Source: Parelaphostrongylus tenuis (lineage: Eukaryota; Nematoda; Chromadorea; Rhabditida; Metastrongylidae). From it: a DNA stretch of 64,000 nt. The notes under the pieces were generated by a model. That model worked only from the letters and a program-made list of their open reading frames with translations. It had not been told where the DNA came from and did not search any database. Numbering within the stretch: the first letter of the stretch is position 1; every line of letters begins with the position of its first letter. The position numbers and the translations under genes were made by a program. Below, one piece after another: positions 22,316 to 33,711 of this stretch. Where the stretch lies: positions 1-64,000 of the forward strand of contig JAHQIW010000274.1 of the NCBI GenBank assembly GCA_019055375.1, read 5' to 3'.

Positions 22316-22849
22316 ACGGGCCGAATGCATGGCTTATACGTTAAAACTTACTCAGTGCCGAACACCTAATGGAGTGAGGATAACAGATCAAACGCTGTAT
22401 TTGATGAGTACTCAAAGATGCTCCATGCCCTCGACTCAAGTTCGAGTGTTGTACAAAAATTGAATAGGTATCTAATCTTTACAATGATCTAAGCTGGTTT
22501 GCCGTTGTGTTAAATCACTTCTTTTATACTTCTGTATTATCTGATACAAGATCTCTGACGCTGGAAATGTGGAAGACTTAGTGAGCCTGCGATCTCCCAC
22601 GCGCGAAGTACAGTCCCGACAACGTTTTTTATATGGGATCTCTGACCGTTGCGTCATATTCACACGATTGAGAAAACAGGCAAGCTTTCCCTACGCAAAA
22701 TTGTCTTTGGTAAAAGGTCCATATAAAAGTTAGCACCTTAAGATTGCTTTGGCATCAAAGAAATCACAGAATTGAATAAACGATGAAGAAATGGCGTCTA
22801 TCCCACTGTGATATCGCTTAGAAAGGTTGGAAAGGTCCTCAGGAGCTGA

Positions 22850-23030
22850 TCCAGTTCCAAGTAGAGATGAAAGTCAGCGATATTGGATGAAGCGGAAGCG
22901 AAACGTACGCAGCATTCATGACATTCATAGGAATATATAGTGGCTGATGACTGATTTGCTTATAGAAGAGAAGACGTAACCACTGAATTCAGCAAAGTCA
23001 GCAACAGGATATTCACGTGAATACTGCAAG
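22850..23030 (+). repeat. Block shared with 8540-8690
   Basis: ATAGTGGCTGATGA, an AGAAGACGT string and ATATTCACGTGAA/ATTTTCACGTGAA occur in the same order and spacing at both places. This extends the duplicated block past the divergent promoter region. Confidence 0.6.
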
Positions 23031-23440
23031 ATAAGCAAAATGCTGAGATACGAGCACCATGTGAGACCTAATATTTGTGCATTATGGACCAGGCCCAAAA
23101 CTATGTCAGTTCGGGAGCGTTCTACTCTTTCTATTGTGAAAAGCATAATGACGGTTTGAGTGCATCAGAAGACAAAAACATCAAGATTCCGAGTTTTGCT
23201 TGTGTCCCAGAATTCCTCTGATTTTACCTTAAATCGTACACCACCAGTAAAAAAAATTCAAGTCAAACAACAAGTAAAGAGTGTAGAATGTTGTGGCACC
23301 TCTTCATATATGGTGATCAATGTACAGAAACGGAAGACTTCAAAAACACTCAAATTAATCAAGTCATCCATTCAAATTTCTAAGGATAAACAGGTTTCGC
23401 AATGGTACTTTTAAACGCAACCGCAAGAATTCTGAGACAC

Positions 23441-23510
23441 GAGAAACTCGGATTTGAACGCGATGTCTCTTCTCGGGATCGCGCCTAGCTTGCCATTGCA
23501 CCATCCAAGC
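23441..23510 (-). repeat. tRNA-like relic
   Basis: The minus strand reads GATGGTGCAATGGCAAGC, then about 30 bases, then GCGTTCAAATCCGAG: an A-box and B-box pair with tRNA spacing. No clean cloverleaf is formed. Probably the head of a tRNA-derived SINE. Confidence 0.45.
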
Positions 23511-24031
23511 CTCGCTTTGTCGTTCTCTTGACCATGTTTTGATCTTTTCACTGACGTTCAACCACTTTTTCAGCTTAACTGGGAGTACTCAGGCAGCCAA
23601 TTCGCAGATCACGAAAAATACATTTGTACAGGGACGCCGCATACCATAGTATCTCCATACCTTGATTAACCGCTTGATTACAAGAACTCCAGAAGAAAAC
23701 TTTGGCGCATTGAAATAAATCATCGAGAAGAAGCTGGACACCTATGTGTCTCAAGCCGTCGTGAGAGTGTTAAGAGCTCATCATTTGGGAATCGCTAAAT
23801 TGACAGCAGATATGTTTGCAGACAAGGAAATACAGATTGATGAGTCTTAGAAATTAGTGCATGTGGCAGACATGCACCCAATCAGCATTGCTTTTATGGG
23901 TGCATTCGATCACGCAGCATATTCCTAAGCAGGTGGATCAGACTAGAAGCTTTATTCTTTCAAGCATCATCTTTTATCCTTTCATTATTATTTGAGCCAA
24001 CTTGTCATGTGTTCCGGTAAGGGCTCTTCTA

Positions 24032-24077
24032 CAGCCCGATATACGTGTTTCGTCCTTACAGACTCGTCAGCCGGGCA
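24032..24077 (-). ncRNA. Hammerhead ribozyme motif (FB1, left arm)
   Basis: Minus strand: stem I GCCCGG pairs with TCGGGC (one G-U). The core is CTGACGA, stem II GTC/GAC with loop TGTAAG, then GAAA. Stem III reads ACACGTAT, one substitution from the family palindrome ACACGTGT. Probably weakened but recognisable. Confidence 0.65.
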
Positions 24078-24230
24078 GAACCCGTCGTTTTTTCGATTTT
24101 TCAAAGTCAGTTCTCTCGGGAACCTTACACTCCTTATAGAGAGTCATCGAAGACAAACGCTTTGCACTTTATGTCAAGTGAAACCTTCACCTAACCCAGA
24201 GTGTTGTGCACTAAGAAACGGCGGGATCTG

Positions 24231-24272
24231 TCCGACTGACGAGTCTGTAAGGACGAAACACGTGTCTCGGGC
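24231..24272 (+). ncRNA. Hammerhead ribozyme motif (FB1, right arm, intact core)
   Basis: Stem I CCGA (24232-24235) pairs with TCGG (24267-24270). The core CTGACGA is 24236-24242. Stem II GTC/GAC is 24243-24245 and 24252-24254, with a TGTAAG loop. GAA is 24255-24257. The palindromic stem III ACACGTGT is 24258-24265 and the cleavage base C is 24266. All positions normally required for cleavage are present. Stem III has no loop, so folding would need two copies pairing with each other, as known for hammerheads of Penelope-like elements. Confidence 0.8.
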
Positions 24273-24380
24273 TGTACAGGAGCCCTTACCAGACCACATG
24301 ACAAGTTTGCTAAATAATAATGAGAAGATATATTGAAATTTGAGCTTGGTCTAAACAAAGCACTCAAATAAAGGTATGTC

Positions 24381-25150
24381 ATCTTTTATTCACGAAATTC
24401 TGCTGTGGGGAGTGCTTTTGAATCATATAAAAGCGGCTTTTGTCTTTTTCAGGAATAGTTGCCGCTTTTGAGTATTCTTAAAATGCTCCTTCTCATCTGC
24501 TTCCTTCAGAATTGATTATTGTTCAGAATTTTCCTTCATTCCGAACATACTGTAAATCAACTATTTAAATTCTCTCATCTTAGCACTTTAGCACTTTATT
24601 TGATCCGTTTCACAGTTTTTGTTTACTGTGCCAAACCCAACACTTCGAGCATTCAGTTCATTTTTCGTCTTATTCTTGAACGTTGGTTAAGCACGTCCTC
24701 TTGCATTCCCGAGGAGAGAGGATGTGGAGTATCATGCGGCGTTCGTTGCTGAGAGCCGAAGAGTGCTGGAGGGGGGGGAGACCCCACCCAATCCACTTAT
24801 CACTGGTGTGATAACAAAAAAAAAAAATTCGTCGACTATTAGTCACTCATCATTACACCGTAAGACACTCAAGCTGATTGCGGTTCGTTTCGTTTCAGCT
24901 ACGTAGAGGACGACTTGAAAAAAGATAGGTGACTTGTTTTGTTTTTTGCCTGCTTTCATTTCAGATTTAGAACTTTTTTAGCCCTAAGGGACGACATGTG
25001 CTGAGTTACACGATTGTTCAGAGTTCTTTCTCGCTAAACAAAACTTTTTTTCAAACACTTGGCAATCATTCGAAAGCCAAAATTACTAAAATCTCAACAA
25101 TCTGCTTGATTTTTTGAGAAAATTTTTTTTAATACGTTGTAGCAACAAAA
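24381..25150. other. No gene seen
   Basis: AT-rich. The frames at 24519-24752 and 24724-24906 have no recognised motif. A poly-G/poly-A stretch lies at about 24770-24830. ATCCGT.TCACAGTTTTT with ACTGTG (about 24605-24635) recurs at about 28669-28695, hinting at another old repeat. Confidence 0.35.
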
Positions 25151-25155
25151 TTAAA

Positions 25156-25255
25156 CTATGTTTCACACTCAATTTGCTTCATTTGCTCGGCTGGCGCTTT
25201 AATGTGGCTCTTCACTAAAACTTCGCAAATCGTTAGATCGCTCATATCTCGAGGA
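25156..25255 (-). CDS. Possible terminal exon, unknown protein
   Basis: The minus-strand frame after a CATTACCAG acceptor reads NPRDMSDLTICEVLVKSHIK and ends MKQIECET then stop. The frame stays open upstream to 25422. The composition (charged helix ending in a stop) looks coding, but no partner exon was found and no family is recognised. Confidence 0.3.
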
Positions 25256-25429
25256 TTCTGGTAATGCAATTGGTTTTTTTGAAGGTTATCATAGAACGCC
25301 GTAAGAGCGAAAAGAACATTACAATTCACGACTAACATGTTACCCTTTTTCTTGAATGTCATGGCTGGCTTATCAGCATTTGTAAGTACATTTTTTACGT
25401 TAAAAAGGTTTGATTGCCACAAAAGTATG

Positions 25430-26570
25430 CAATATCACGGGGAAGGTTTTATAGAGGTAATTTTAGAAAAGCGAAAAAACCACTTGTGAAAAAGTTCCTA
25501 TGTTCTTGTGGGAAAAATTTATAATTGCATAAAGGAGTTCACTTCCAACAGTTGTTGAGCATTCTATCTTCATTATCTATATTTTTGATGTGATTCGATA
25601 GCTTGAGAAGTACTCATGTTGATACTGAGCTTTTTTTTTGAGAAAAAAGTCTGTTGTAGTGTGCTCTAGTGAACCTAAGAAAATAAGGCCGTCCTTCCGG
25701 TGTAGTCGGCTCCGTATTTGAACTTTACAGCGAGTTTTGTTGGAAATTATCTAGTATAATTTTGGTTCCAAGAATGCATTATAGCAATGGAAAGATAGTT
25801 TAATTCCAAAGAAGATTTCAAAGTGCATTCAAAGTAGAAAGAGCCTCTAGTGTCCTGAAGTCCCAACTTTCAACACAAAAGCTGCTCCCTTGGGACAACA
25901 GCGCAAAATCAACACGTTTTTCCCAATTCTTTCCACGATCGTAAGAGTTCAATTCAAAGACAATTAACGTTGCGCAAATCTCTTATACTATACTTATACG
26001 GAAAATTTTTTGATATTTAGTAGAAGCAAGCCTTGATAAAGTTTGCATTCATCAGTTGTGCAGTGCTTTTGCGGAAAGAATGCAATTTCTTTACCCCCAA
26101 TTTCAGAGCTTTTCACTGATGTTGTAGATTTTCTACTCATGATATCGAAAAATCACGAACTTGTATAATTTTATTAGTTTATAATGAATCAACTTAACTC
26201 ATAAGCCGGCAACGGTCGTCTGTTTAAACTTGTTGCGTTAAATTCATACATCGTGAAATGAAAAAGTACTTCCTTTCCTTTCACTGGCTATCATTAGTCA
26301 CTTAATAGCTTGGCTACAAACACAAGTACGCGATCATGTTGGAGTTATTTTGAGTTTTTGGAGCCTGAGAAAAGAATGGATTCACCTTGAGGTCAACCAA
26401 CTAACAAAAAACATAGAACACGCAAAATAGGTCGCATGTACAGTGGCAAAGGTTGCAGCAACGGATAATGGTCATAGCAAGGATAATTGGATATTTAAAC
26501 TACCAAAAATTCTCAGAATAATATGCTGTTCAATGATTATACATAAATTCCAGCTCTCGAAGTACAATCT
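25430..26570. other. No gene seen
   Basis: AT-rich sequence on both strands, without a long frame, recognised repeat or splice-bounded exon. Confidence 0.4.
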
Positions 26571-26574
26571 GTTA

Positions 26575-26810
26575 AGGATATTACATGTTGCGAGCTGATA
26601 GGTCTAGTGGTATAGGCGCCTGTTTCGCCTTATTGAGACTCATCAGTACTACCTTCTCTCGGTTCAGCCCATCCTCTGAGGCCAAATTATCCTCTAAAGG
26701 AATTGACGGCGAGTAAAAAATCACCGCCAGTCAGGTGATCTACTTACCTGGCATTGTGGTGACCGCTAGTCGAGTACGTAATTGTTATAATGACTTAAAC
26801 CTCTTTTACC
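26575..26810. repeat. Family FB3, single unit with hammerhead
   Basis: One unit of the 280-bp repeat found in tandem at 16.2-16.7 kb. It shares AGCTGATAGGTCTAGTGG, CCTCTGAGGC, GAGTAAAAAATCACC, CAGTCAGGTGAT and ACCTGGCATTGTGGTGACC. It carries the best-preserved FB3 hammerhead (26607-26653, minus). Confidence 0.75.
26607..26653 (-). ncRNA. Hammerhead ribozyme motif (FB3)
   Basis: Minus strand: stem I GTAGTA with TACCAC (one mismatch), intact CTGATGA (26640-26646), a short stem II (GTC/GGC), then GAAA. Stem III ACAGGC.GCCTAT is close to the family palindrome but appears to lack two bases before the stem I strand, so cleavage competence is uncertain. Confidence 0.6.
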
Positions 26811-27360
26811 GCCTTTTATTGATTCTCTCGAAGTACACTAATGATTCAAATTATTGACTGTTATTTATGAACTACTATCGCACTCAGTAGGCATGGTCAT
26901 TATTGAGTAACTATTGATTTTTTCGATTTATATCACCTGCTATATTTGTTGAGTACTGTATTATGAAAATTATTCAAGATTCTGGGATTTATGTCCTAAT
27001 ATCCTTGGAAAACTCATTACTTTTGCCTTAATGCCAAAATTAGTGCGATTGCTTTGCAAACTAGGGCTTTGCTTCATACATAAAGCTATATATGCTTCAA
27101 AGGCATATGAACGCGCAGAAGAAAAATTGTATGGCTTCAAAGTACCACAAGGAATCCAAAGATTTTACCAAGAGAGAGAAAATTTGTATTGAAACAACGA
27201 AAATCCGCGCGTCACCGCTGTGTTCAAGCTGCTCGCATCGATTTCTATAGCCGTCCCTCAGGGGTTAAAAAGCTATGAAAATGATTGGCCGAGAAGGAGT
27301 AATAGAATTTTAATCTTTACCTTCCGGAAAATGAATGAAATCTCTGGAGACATTGATCCA

Positions 27361-27661
27361 TAGAAGGGTAAAGCTCTCGGCGTTGATAAGTCCTTGGAGG
27401 ATGCGCCGTGCATTCATCTTCAATTTTCAACTTTGTTCGAGGTGACTGAATGCACATCTGGCCTTTACAATGACTCGCGGTGGTCTCCCGCTGTACCGAG
27501 GCAGTGCTGCTTATCCTCCCAGACAAGTCTGAGACCAGCCCGGTACCAATTTATCGACCCCGGAGAGATAGATCGCTTGGTGAGCCATGAGCGCGAGATC
27601 GAACCATAGACCTCGTGCTTAGCGCAGAGCACCTCTAACCACTGCGTCACATGCTCTCGCG
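27361..27661 (-). mobile_element. SINE family 1, near full-length
   Basis: The minus strand has the A box (GTGACGCAGTGGTTAGAGG), the B box (TATGGTTCGATCTC), the TTGGTACCGGGCTGGTCTC body and the GCATTCAGTCACCTCG segment, ending near a CTTATCAACGCCGAGAGC tail. An 8-bp TTGATCCA flanks both sides (27353-27360 and 27662-27669). The frames at 27317-27526, 27394-27609 and 27465-27650 are shadows of this SINE. Confidence 0.85.
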
Positions 27662-27672
27662 TTGATCCAGAT

Positions 27673-28195
27673 GAAATGCGAATTGAAAGCGCAATAGTTG
27701 TTCATCTCCACAACTTATACTTCACGCTGTGATTGTGCAATTATATGTGCTAGAATGTCGAGTGGCTTGCATAACTTTAACCTCAGGAAAGAGTTGAACT
27801 CAACTTTTACCCATATCAAGGCGTGCGCTATCAGTACATCACCGGGGCCACCGCTCTGCTAATACAAGTTCCTCGATATAAAAGGGTCGTGACTATCAGC
27901 TACTAATCGTTGATGGGCCTGCTTTAGCCAGCACATATCGACATTGAACACCAGTTGACCAGACAACTAATAGATATGGTTTCAACTCTCTCCCACATCT
28001 GAAGTTTTGCTTATTGCTTAGCATCCTTGGTATGATTTTTCTTCAAAATCACACAAAATGGTTAAAGTTGAGCATTGATCTTATCATGTAATCTTTCTCG
28101 TAAAGAAAAACTTGAGTTATATTTTATTCTGTTCGATAAGCAACAAGCGTCTTACATCTACAAACCCACACATACACAAATAAACACAAAAAATT
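27673..28195. other. No gene seen
   Basis: Unrecognised sequence upstream of the signal-peptide-like exon at 28198. No repeat from this window recurs here. Confidence 0.35.
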
Positions 28196-28197
28196 CG

Positions 28198-28280
28198 ATG
28201 TCAAAATCATTAAAAATGTTGCTATTAGTGTTTCTGTTATTATTTGTCGAGCCATTGCTGACTCAAGAAAAACGTCTGAC
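28198..28280 (+). CDS. Possible signal-peptide first exon
   Basis: ATG at 28198 opens MSKSLKMLLLVFLLLFVEPL, a textbook signal peptide, then TQEKRL, ending at a CTGAC/GTGAGA donor (phase 2). A TGA immediately follows if the donor is ignored, so splicing is needed to make a protein. The next exon was not identified with confidence. Confidence 0.4.
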
Positions 28281-28330
28281 GTGAGAAATTTGAGTGAAAA
28301 GTTGCGTTAGAAGATCTAAGACGTCTAGTG

Positions 28331-28526
28331 CATTGCATTAACGGCCATCATCGAATTCATGGACATCAACAGCATGGAATCTGTTTCCCTTCCATTCATT
28401 TCCGACCAAACCTGGATGAAAGATACTATTCTTGGAAACTGGAAAAACGTAGAAAGCACATATAATACGAATATTACGTTGCTATTTGCTCTGAAAAATT
28501 GCTTATCATTGGGAGCTGTACTGTGA
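28331..28526 (+). pseudogene. Possible ligand-gated-channel-like exon fragment
   Basis: After a TCTAG acceptor the frame reads IALTAIIEFMDINSMESVSL then PFISDQTWMKD and stops at 28524. This weakly resembles the first beta strands of Cys-loop channel domains, where a DINSM-like turn precedes an xxQxWxDxRL motif. No Cys-loop or membrane segments follow. Tentative; it may be chance. Confidence 0.22.
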
Positions 28527-29515
28527 GACGACGAAATAATCACAGTCATTCTGGCTTTACTTCTCGTTGCTTATCTTATAGCATGTATTGATATTGGCTA
28601 GTGGATAACTTCTGAGATGGTCATAAGATGTTCAACAATAAGACTATTTACTCTACCGCTTTGTTTTATCCGTGTCACAGTTTTTCTACTGTGTGGGTCC
28701 TAGTACTTCTCGTATTCTATTCGCCCCTCGCTGTTCAAGGACTTTATCTTCTTCACGAATTCGGCATATTACTGGTAGAGGATGCCTCCAATGCAAGCTC
28801 GGTGTCAGCTAGGCCTGGATGCACCGTAGGGTGATCGCTAATGATTGTCGAATGGTGGATAAATTCTGTGGGATTTATAACTAGTCAAAGCGCCCAGAGC
28901 ATCATTAGCCACTTGACTACAGCCTCTCTAAATCGAAGATGATTACCGTGACTTTGATAACCAACCTCAAGCGCTCGGCTCCGTTTAGTGATTGAATGAA
29001 CTTATTTGAGAGTGGAGCACGTTTCGCGCTAAAATTTTTGATTGTGATTAAATATTTAAATTGTAATACAAAATATTAAAAAAGTATCAAAAAGTGGAGA
29101 AGATTTTCACAGGCGGAAGAATTTGATTTTGGAATTTGAAACATATTTTGGTGCATTCGATGTGTCATAATTTTTAGTAAGAGGTATACTAAACAATTTT
29201 TGTTGAATATAAGTGCTGTTGAAGAGATACGATAACAGAATGCTTACTAAGCCATTTCCGGTAGCTCATAGTCATCATAGCTGCGTAGTGCCCTGTAATA
29301 GTACTATTTGAGAGCAGTGTATAAATAAATTGTATTGAGTTCTGCAGAAAATAAAGTCTCAATTTCTTTGCTATGGAGCACACATTCTTTTCATTCTTTT
29401 TTAAACAAATAATAAATGTTAATTGTCATTGAATAATGACAACGAAAATAACAAGGATAAAAAGGATATAAATCGTAATAAGTCATCGAATATTAAGTAA
29501 TAAGTGGTGATGATA
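28527..29515. other. No gene seen
   Basis: AT-rich. The frame at 28628-28834 is hydrophobic at its start but shares DNA with 24.6 kb, so it is more likely part of an old repeat. Otherwise nothing is recognised. Confidence 0.35.
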
Positions 29516-29521
29516 TATATC

Positions 29522-30090
29522 AGGTCGGAAAGAAAGTTCTGGTCCACTACAGTAAGCATGATATACCATGCATATTATGGTAATATTACAGTATCCCATG
29601 TGGGATTTTCCCACCGAAGGCCGAATATTAATCGTCTTCATTTTAACTTTGTTACAAGCCTTCGCCAAGTCCAACAATAAAATCGAAATTCGGGTTTCAT
29701 TGCATCAGTATTAAAGCAAGGGTCTTTCACATCGAACTGTAGTCGAGGAAATTGAAGAAGTTGGAGGGGAAGACACAACAAGCAAATTTGCTGATGAACG
29801 CTGATTTCAACGCTCTATTGCCGGAGATCTCAACCTCCAAAACAAGCGGCGTTCGGGACCTTTAATAAAACTGTACAACGAAGATTTGATTGCTGGTTTG
29901 GAGGACAAGCCGTCGTCAAGTGCTTGCGAATCAGATTCGACAAGATCCGAAACTTGGCAGGACGCTGGCAGAAAGTCATAAAAAATGATGGTCTTTATTT
30001 TGAAGAATAGTTGTTATTGTTTTTGTCTGAAATTCATGCATGAATTTTCAACTTTTTACAAGTGTCTCAGAACTTTCTTCTCAACTATAG
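29522..30090 (+). mobile_element. mariner internal-deletion derivative
   Basis: About 570 bp with terminal inverted repeats containing GAAGAAAGTTCTG or GAAAGAAAGTTCTGG (near 29527-29542 and 30065-30080). Inside, the N-terminal mariner segment (FADERWFQRSIAGDLNLQNK, then RRSGPL and LEDKPSSS) is joined directly to the C-terminal end (LAGRWQKVIKNDGLYFEE, stop). The catalytic core is missing. This is the classic structure of a mariner-derived miniature element, mobilisable only in trans. Confidence 0.75.
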
Positions 30091-30094
30091 GTGA

Positions 30095-30945
30095 TAAAGC
30101 GCTTTTGATATTTATAAGACAAGAGTGATTGTGTGTTCAGAAGTCTTCTCGTTTGAGCTATATCATAATTTTCTGAGGTTGAGCTGAGCACATCTTATGT
30201 GGTAGGCAGTGGTGCGCTTTTTACGTTATCGACTCTACAAGCCAGATTTACAACAATTTGAACAAAAATAGAAAAACATTCTACTCTAAAAGAATGCATT
30301 GCCCAACGGTATCATCAATTTAGAAAACATTGGCGATTTACGTCACTGAAAACAACCATATGGAATTATAGATCATACTTCTTCGATATCGGAAATTATG
30401 CCATTTGCAGTTTTATTGAATATTTTCATTTTTTATTAACTAAATCACTACGCTCCCTGCAATGCAGTTTCATTGCTGGACATTAATTACGGTAGGCTTA
30501 TGAAATATGTAATTGTTGCCATGACTGTCATGGTTAGTTGTAATCAAATTGCATAATGGAAAGCCACACAAGAACTATTTTGATGTTGGGTGTTTTATTA
30601 CTCAATTGCAAACACAGTTTTCTTTTGATGAACAGAAGTCAGGTTGTTATTACTAGGATTTGATGAGTACAATTTGAAACAAAATATGATTCGCATCTCA
30701 AAAGAAGGCGATACCGCTAAAACGTCAGTTATTGTTTTGCTGCATTGAATTGTATCCAATAAATTCATCTATCAACAAAATTGCATCTGCTCATCAGAAG
30801 AAATATAGATTTTTATAGGTGTTTTCAGTTAGGTAGGAATAACAATCGGCCATGATATTTCTCTAAAATAAATTCAAACAATGATTTCATTATGTGATAA
30901 CATATTTCTAGCCTTTAATGAGGTCTGTTTTGGCATTTATGTAAT
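30095..30945. other. No gene seen
   Basis: AT-rich, with no supported exon. The frame at 30881-31072 overlaps an FB1 relic. Confidence 0.4.
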
Positions 30946-31150
30946 GAAAGACACCTATTTCTGCCTTACAGCCTCATCACTCGCACGGTGCCTTTCGTTT
31001 CAGCTAGTCTCTTGCCAGAGTAGAGCCCATATATACAGAAAAATCGACGAGGAACAACTTACACCACCGTGAGGTGAAAAGCCCACCCGTCGTGCAGTGT
31101 TATGCAGTCGATTGCTCATGACTGTATTTATTATCTTTTCTCTCGATCAG
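30946..31150 (-). repeat. Hammerhead element family FB1, decayed half copy
   Basis: Keeps the element order (hammerhead relic at 30951-30988, a TTTCAGCTAGTCTCT segment, then GTCGATTGCTCATGACTG). The ribozyme is dead: the first core base is changed (GTGATGA) and the stem III palindrome is lost. Confidence 0.55.
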
Positions 31151-31189
31151 TTAGAGAACTCGCTCAATCAAATATAGAAATAGACCACA

Positions 31190-33345
31190 TCTTGACAGAT
31201 CAAATGTTTTGCCTGACCTGTTATAAACCTGACCTGACATAAACCGTGATGTAGCTGTTTTTTTCTGAGTTCTACCCGGGATCAGACCATCGCCTCTTTC
31301 GCGCAACGTTCCGTTTTCGCAAAAAGGAGAGAAAGCCGCTAAATTCAAACAACGAAGTCCCAGAACTACCATAAATCGGGATGTATTCAAGTCATTAGTC
31401 GGCTCCTGGGAAGATACCGCCATCGACAATATCGACGAAGAATATGATCGGCTCGCTGGACATCTTCACGTTAGCGCTGTGAAAGCCGAGAGTCCTAAGT
31501 CACGAAGAGATGCTTGCCTCTGCAGACACTCGAGCTGATACGTCAACGTGGAATCGCAAGAGCTACAGGAAACCGAAACCTCACGTCCGAACTTACGAAA
31601 CGATGCAGAGAAGCGATAAAAGAAGACCTAAAAGAGAGACGAGAGCAGTTATGGCAGAAGCTGCGGAAGCTGGGAAGAGCATTCGCAAAGCAAAACGAGA
31701 CTTCGCCAATTATAAGACCAAGATGACTGCACTTTGATGCCCTGACGAGACACTTACAGCTTTCAGAAGGGGAGTGGAGAAAATCATCCACCAGTGCTAT
31801 TCGGATCTCTTCGCTACATACGTCCTATTATCGTCACATAAATTGAAAGAGGATGAATCTGCCGTTCCACAGGTCTTCCCTGCTGAAATCCAACATGCTA
31901 TATCGTCGGTGAAGAACAGAACAACACTCGGTCCAGACAGGATTGTCAGAACACCTGAAGAACCTACCGCTAGATCTCATCAACACCCTGGCTCGGCTCT
32001 TCACTCGCTACCTGTCAGAATGCAAGGTTCCCACCAAATGGAAAACCAGCAAGACCGTATTGCTGTTCAAGAAGTGAGACCTTCACGACATAGACAACTA
32101 TCGCCCACGTTGCCTGCTGTAGGTTGCCTATAAACTCTTCACTCGAGTTATCCTGAAGAGGACTGACAGAACACTGAACAAGGGACAGCAATGCGAACAA
32201 GCAGGGTTTCGAAAAGGATTTAGTACTACAGACCACACACATGAATACAAGACTACTTATTGGTCTTTCACGAGAGTACAAGCAACCACTTTGTCTCACT
32301 GGCCTTTGAACAGTGGAAACAGAAGCGGTTGTAGAGGCTCTGAATAATCAGGGCGTCCTACTCGGTATATAATGATCCTTCGTGAGCTGTATAAGGGTTT
32401 CACGACAAAAATATCTCCATTCTACAACAATATCCATTGACGTAAGACGAGGGGTTTGACGATGCTATATAATTTTGCCAGAACTATTCAGTGCCATCCT
32501 ACAAAAGGCGATATGGGAGTGAAAATTCACGGTCGACAATTGAACCATCTTCGCTCTGCTGACGTGATCGTCCTCATAATACCAAACATCAGCCAAGCGG
32601 AACGAATCTTGACCGATTTTGATAACGCTTGTGGAAAGGTTGGTTTTCAACTAAATCTGACGAAAGATGTTTATTAGGAACGAATGGGTTTTGAATCCAA
32701 TCACGCTCAATGAAACGCCAGTCTACGAATGCTCCGGTTACGTCTATCTGGGTCGTGAAATTAACATCAAGAACGACCTAGCTCCAGAGTTGAGCAGCAG
32801 GAAACGAGCGTTTGGGGAACGTTTAAGAGCATCGAGGATGTAGTGAAGAGGACAAAGAACATGCAACTTTGTACCTATCTTTTCGACTCGACGATAATCA
32901 GGATGAAAGATCACTTGGCGTTATCGAACGCGCAGTTGCAAGGTCAATGCTAGAAGAATCCCGTATCTCGCAAATGAGAGAAAGGACCCGAAGTTCAGAT
33001 TTATGTCAGCGATCGAAGATCGCAAACGTCGTTCTTCGTGCCAGGATGTCGAAAATAAGGCGGGCCGGACAAGTGATGCGCATTCAACGATAACCGATGG
33101 GCGAGAACCGTTACCGACTGGATTCCTCGGGACATCAAGCGCTCTACACGAAGACCACCGACCCGTTGGTTCGAATTCATGAAAGCTATAGAAGAAAGAT
33201 ACGATGCTCAGCAAATCCCTGGAGCTAGGAGAACCCAATGGGCTTCCCTTGTACGCGATAGGGAAAAATGGAAGTGTTGCTGGTAGCCGCTCGAGTCACT
33301 CGACGATCAACGGGACGACAGGTGGTGCAGGTGACTATGTACATG
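31190..33345 (+). pseudogene. RTE-clade retrotransposon relic, long copy
   Basis: Plus strand, 5'-truncated. It opens with the end of the AP-type endonuclease (GSDHRLFRATFRFRKKERK, about 31270-31330). A connector follows, then HAISSVKNRTTLGPDRI (about 31890-31940), frameshifted pieces of the RT fingers (CKVPTKWKTSKTVLLFKK-like, [16 protein letters not shown]), a palm block where the catalytic box reads RSADVIVLI in place of the FADD type (about 32548-32575), ISQAERILTDFD, a C-terminal region with QDERSLGVIERAVARSML, and the end near LVAARVTRRST. Multiple frameshifts and the lost second Asp make it inactive. It is closely related to the copy at 10.9-12.5 kb. Confidence 0.85.
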
Positions 33346-33539
33346 CATAACAATATTATCTGATAACATATAACGAAAGTGCACTGCGTAATTTATGAGG
33401 ATTTAAGGGGGGAACACGTGTTTTATATTATATGAGTGCCAAAACAGACCTCATGAAAGGCTCAAAATATGTCAGCAGATTTCACCTTATCCGTGACGTT
33501 TGCTGAACCGTTGCAGTATCCCACTGACGCGAAGGTTTT

Positions 33540-33600
33540 TGCACACCACTCTACATCACTGGGTATATTGTAACATTATATAACCGTAAGAGACGGTCAA
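33540..33600 (+). repeat. SINE family 2 tail
   Basis: GCACACCACTCTACATCACT then GGGTATATT repeats the tail of the element at 4655-4690. No tRNA-like head is seen immediately upstream. Confidence 0.45.
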
Positions 33601-33711
33601 ATATAATAAATTCTGATTGCTATCACATTATTTTGCATTGAGCGAGGTCTTCAAACAGCCGAGAGGAAAGGTACTATATGTTTATGTCATTATTACTCCT
33701 TGTCAACACAG

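Larger units (their letters stand above)
23935..24380. repeat. Hammerhead element family FB1, palindromic copy with two ribozymes
   Basis: Inverted-repeat element of about 445 bp. The left arm carries a minus-strand hammerhead and the right arm a plus-strand hammerhead, so both point outward. The centre holds the GAACCTTACACTCCTTATAG segment and a GTTGTGCAC string. The outer ends are the conserved AATTTGAGCTTGGTCTAAAC string and its counterpart. The frame at 23992-24336 runs through the element and is not a gene. Confidence 0.8.

Noticed and set aside
27394..27609. Protein-like frame repeated at several loci (also 11747-12037, 34321-34605, 38184-38537)
   Set aside because: All are antisense or sense reads through SINE family 1; the apparent protein conservation is just shared SINE sequence.
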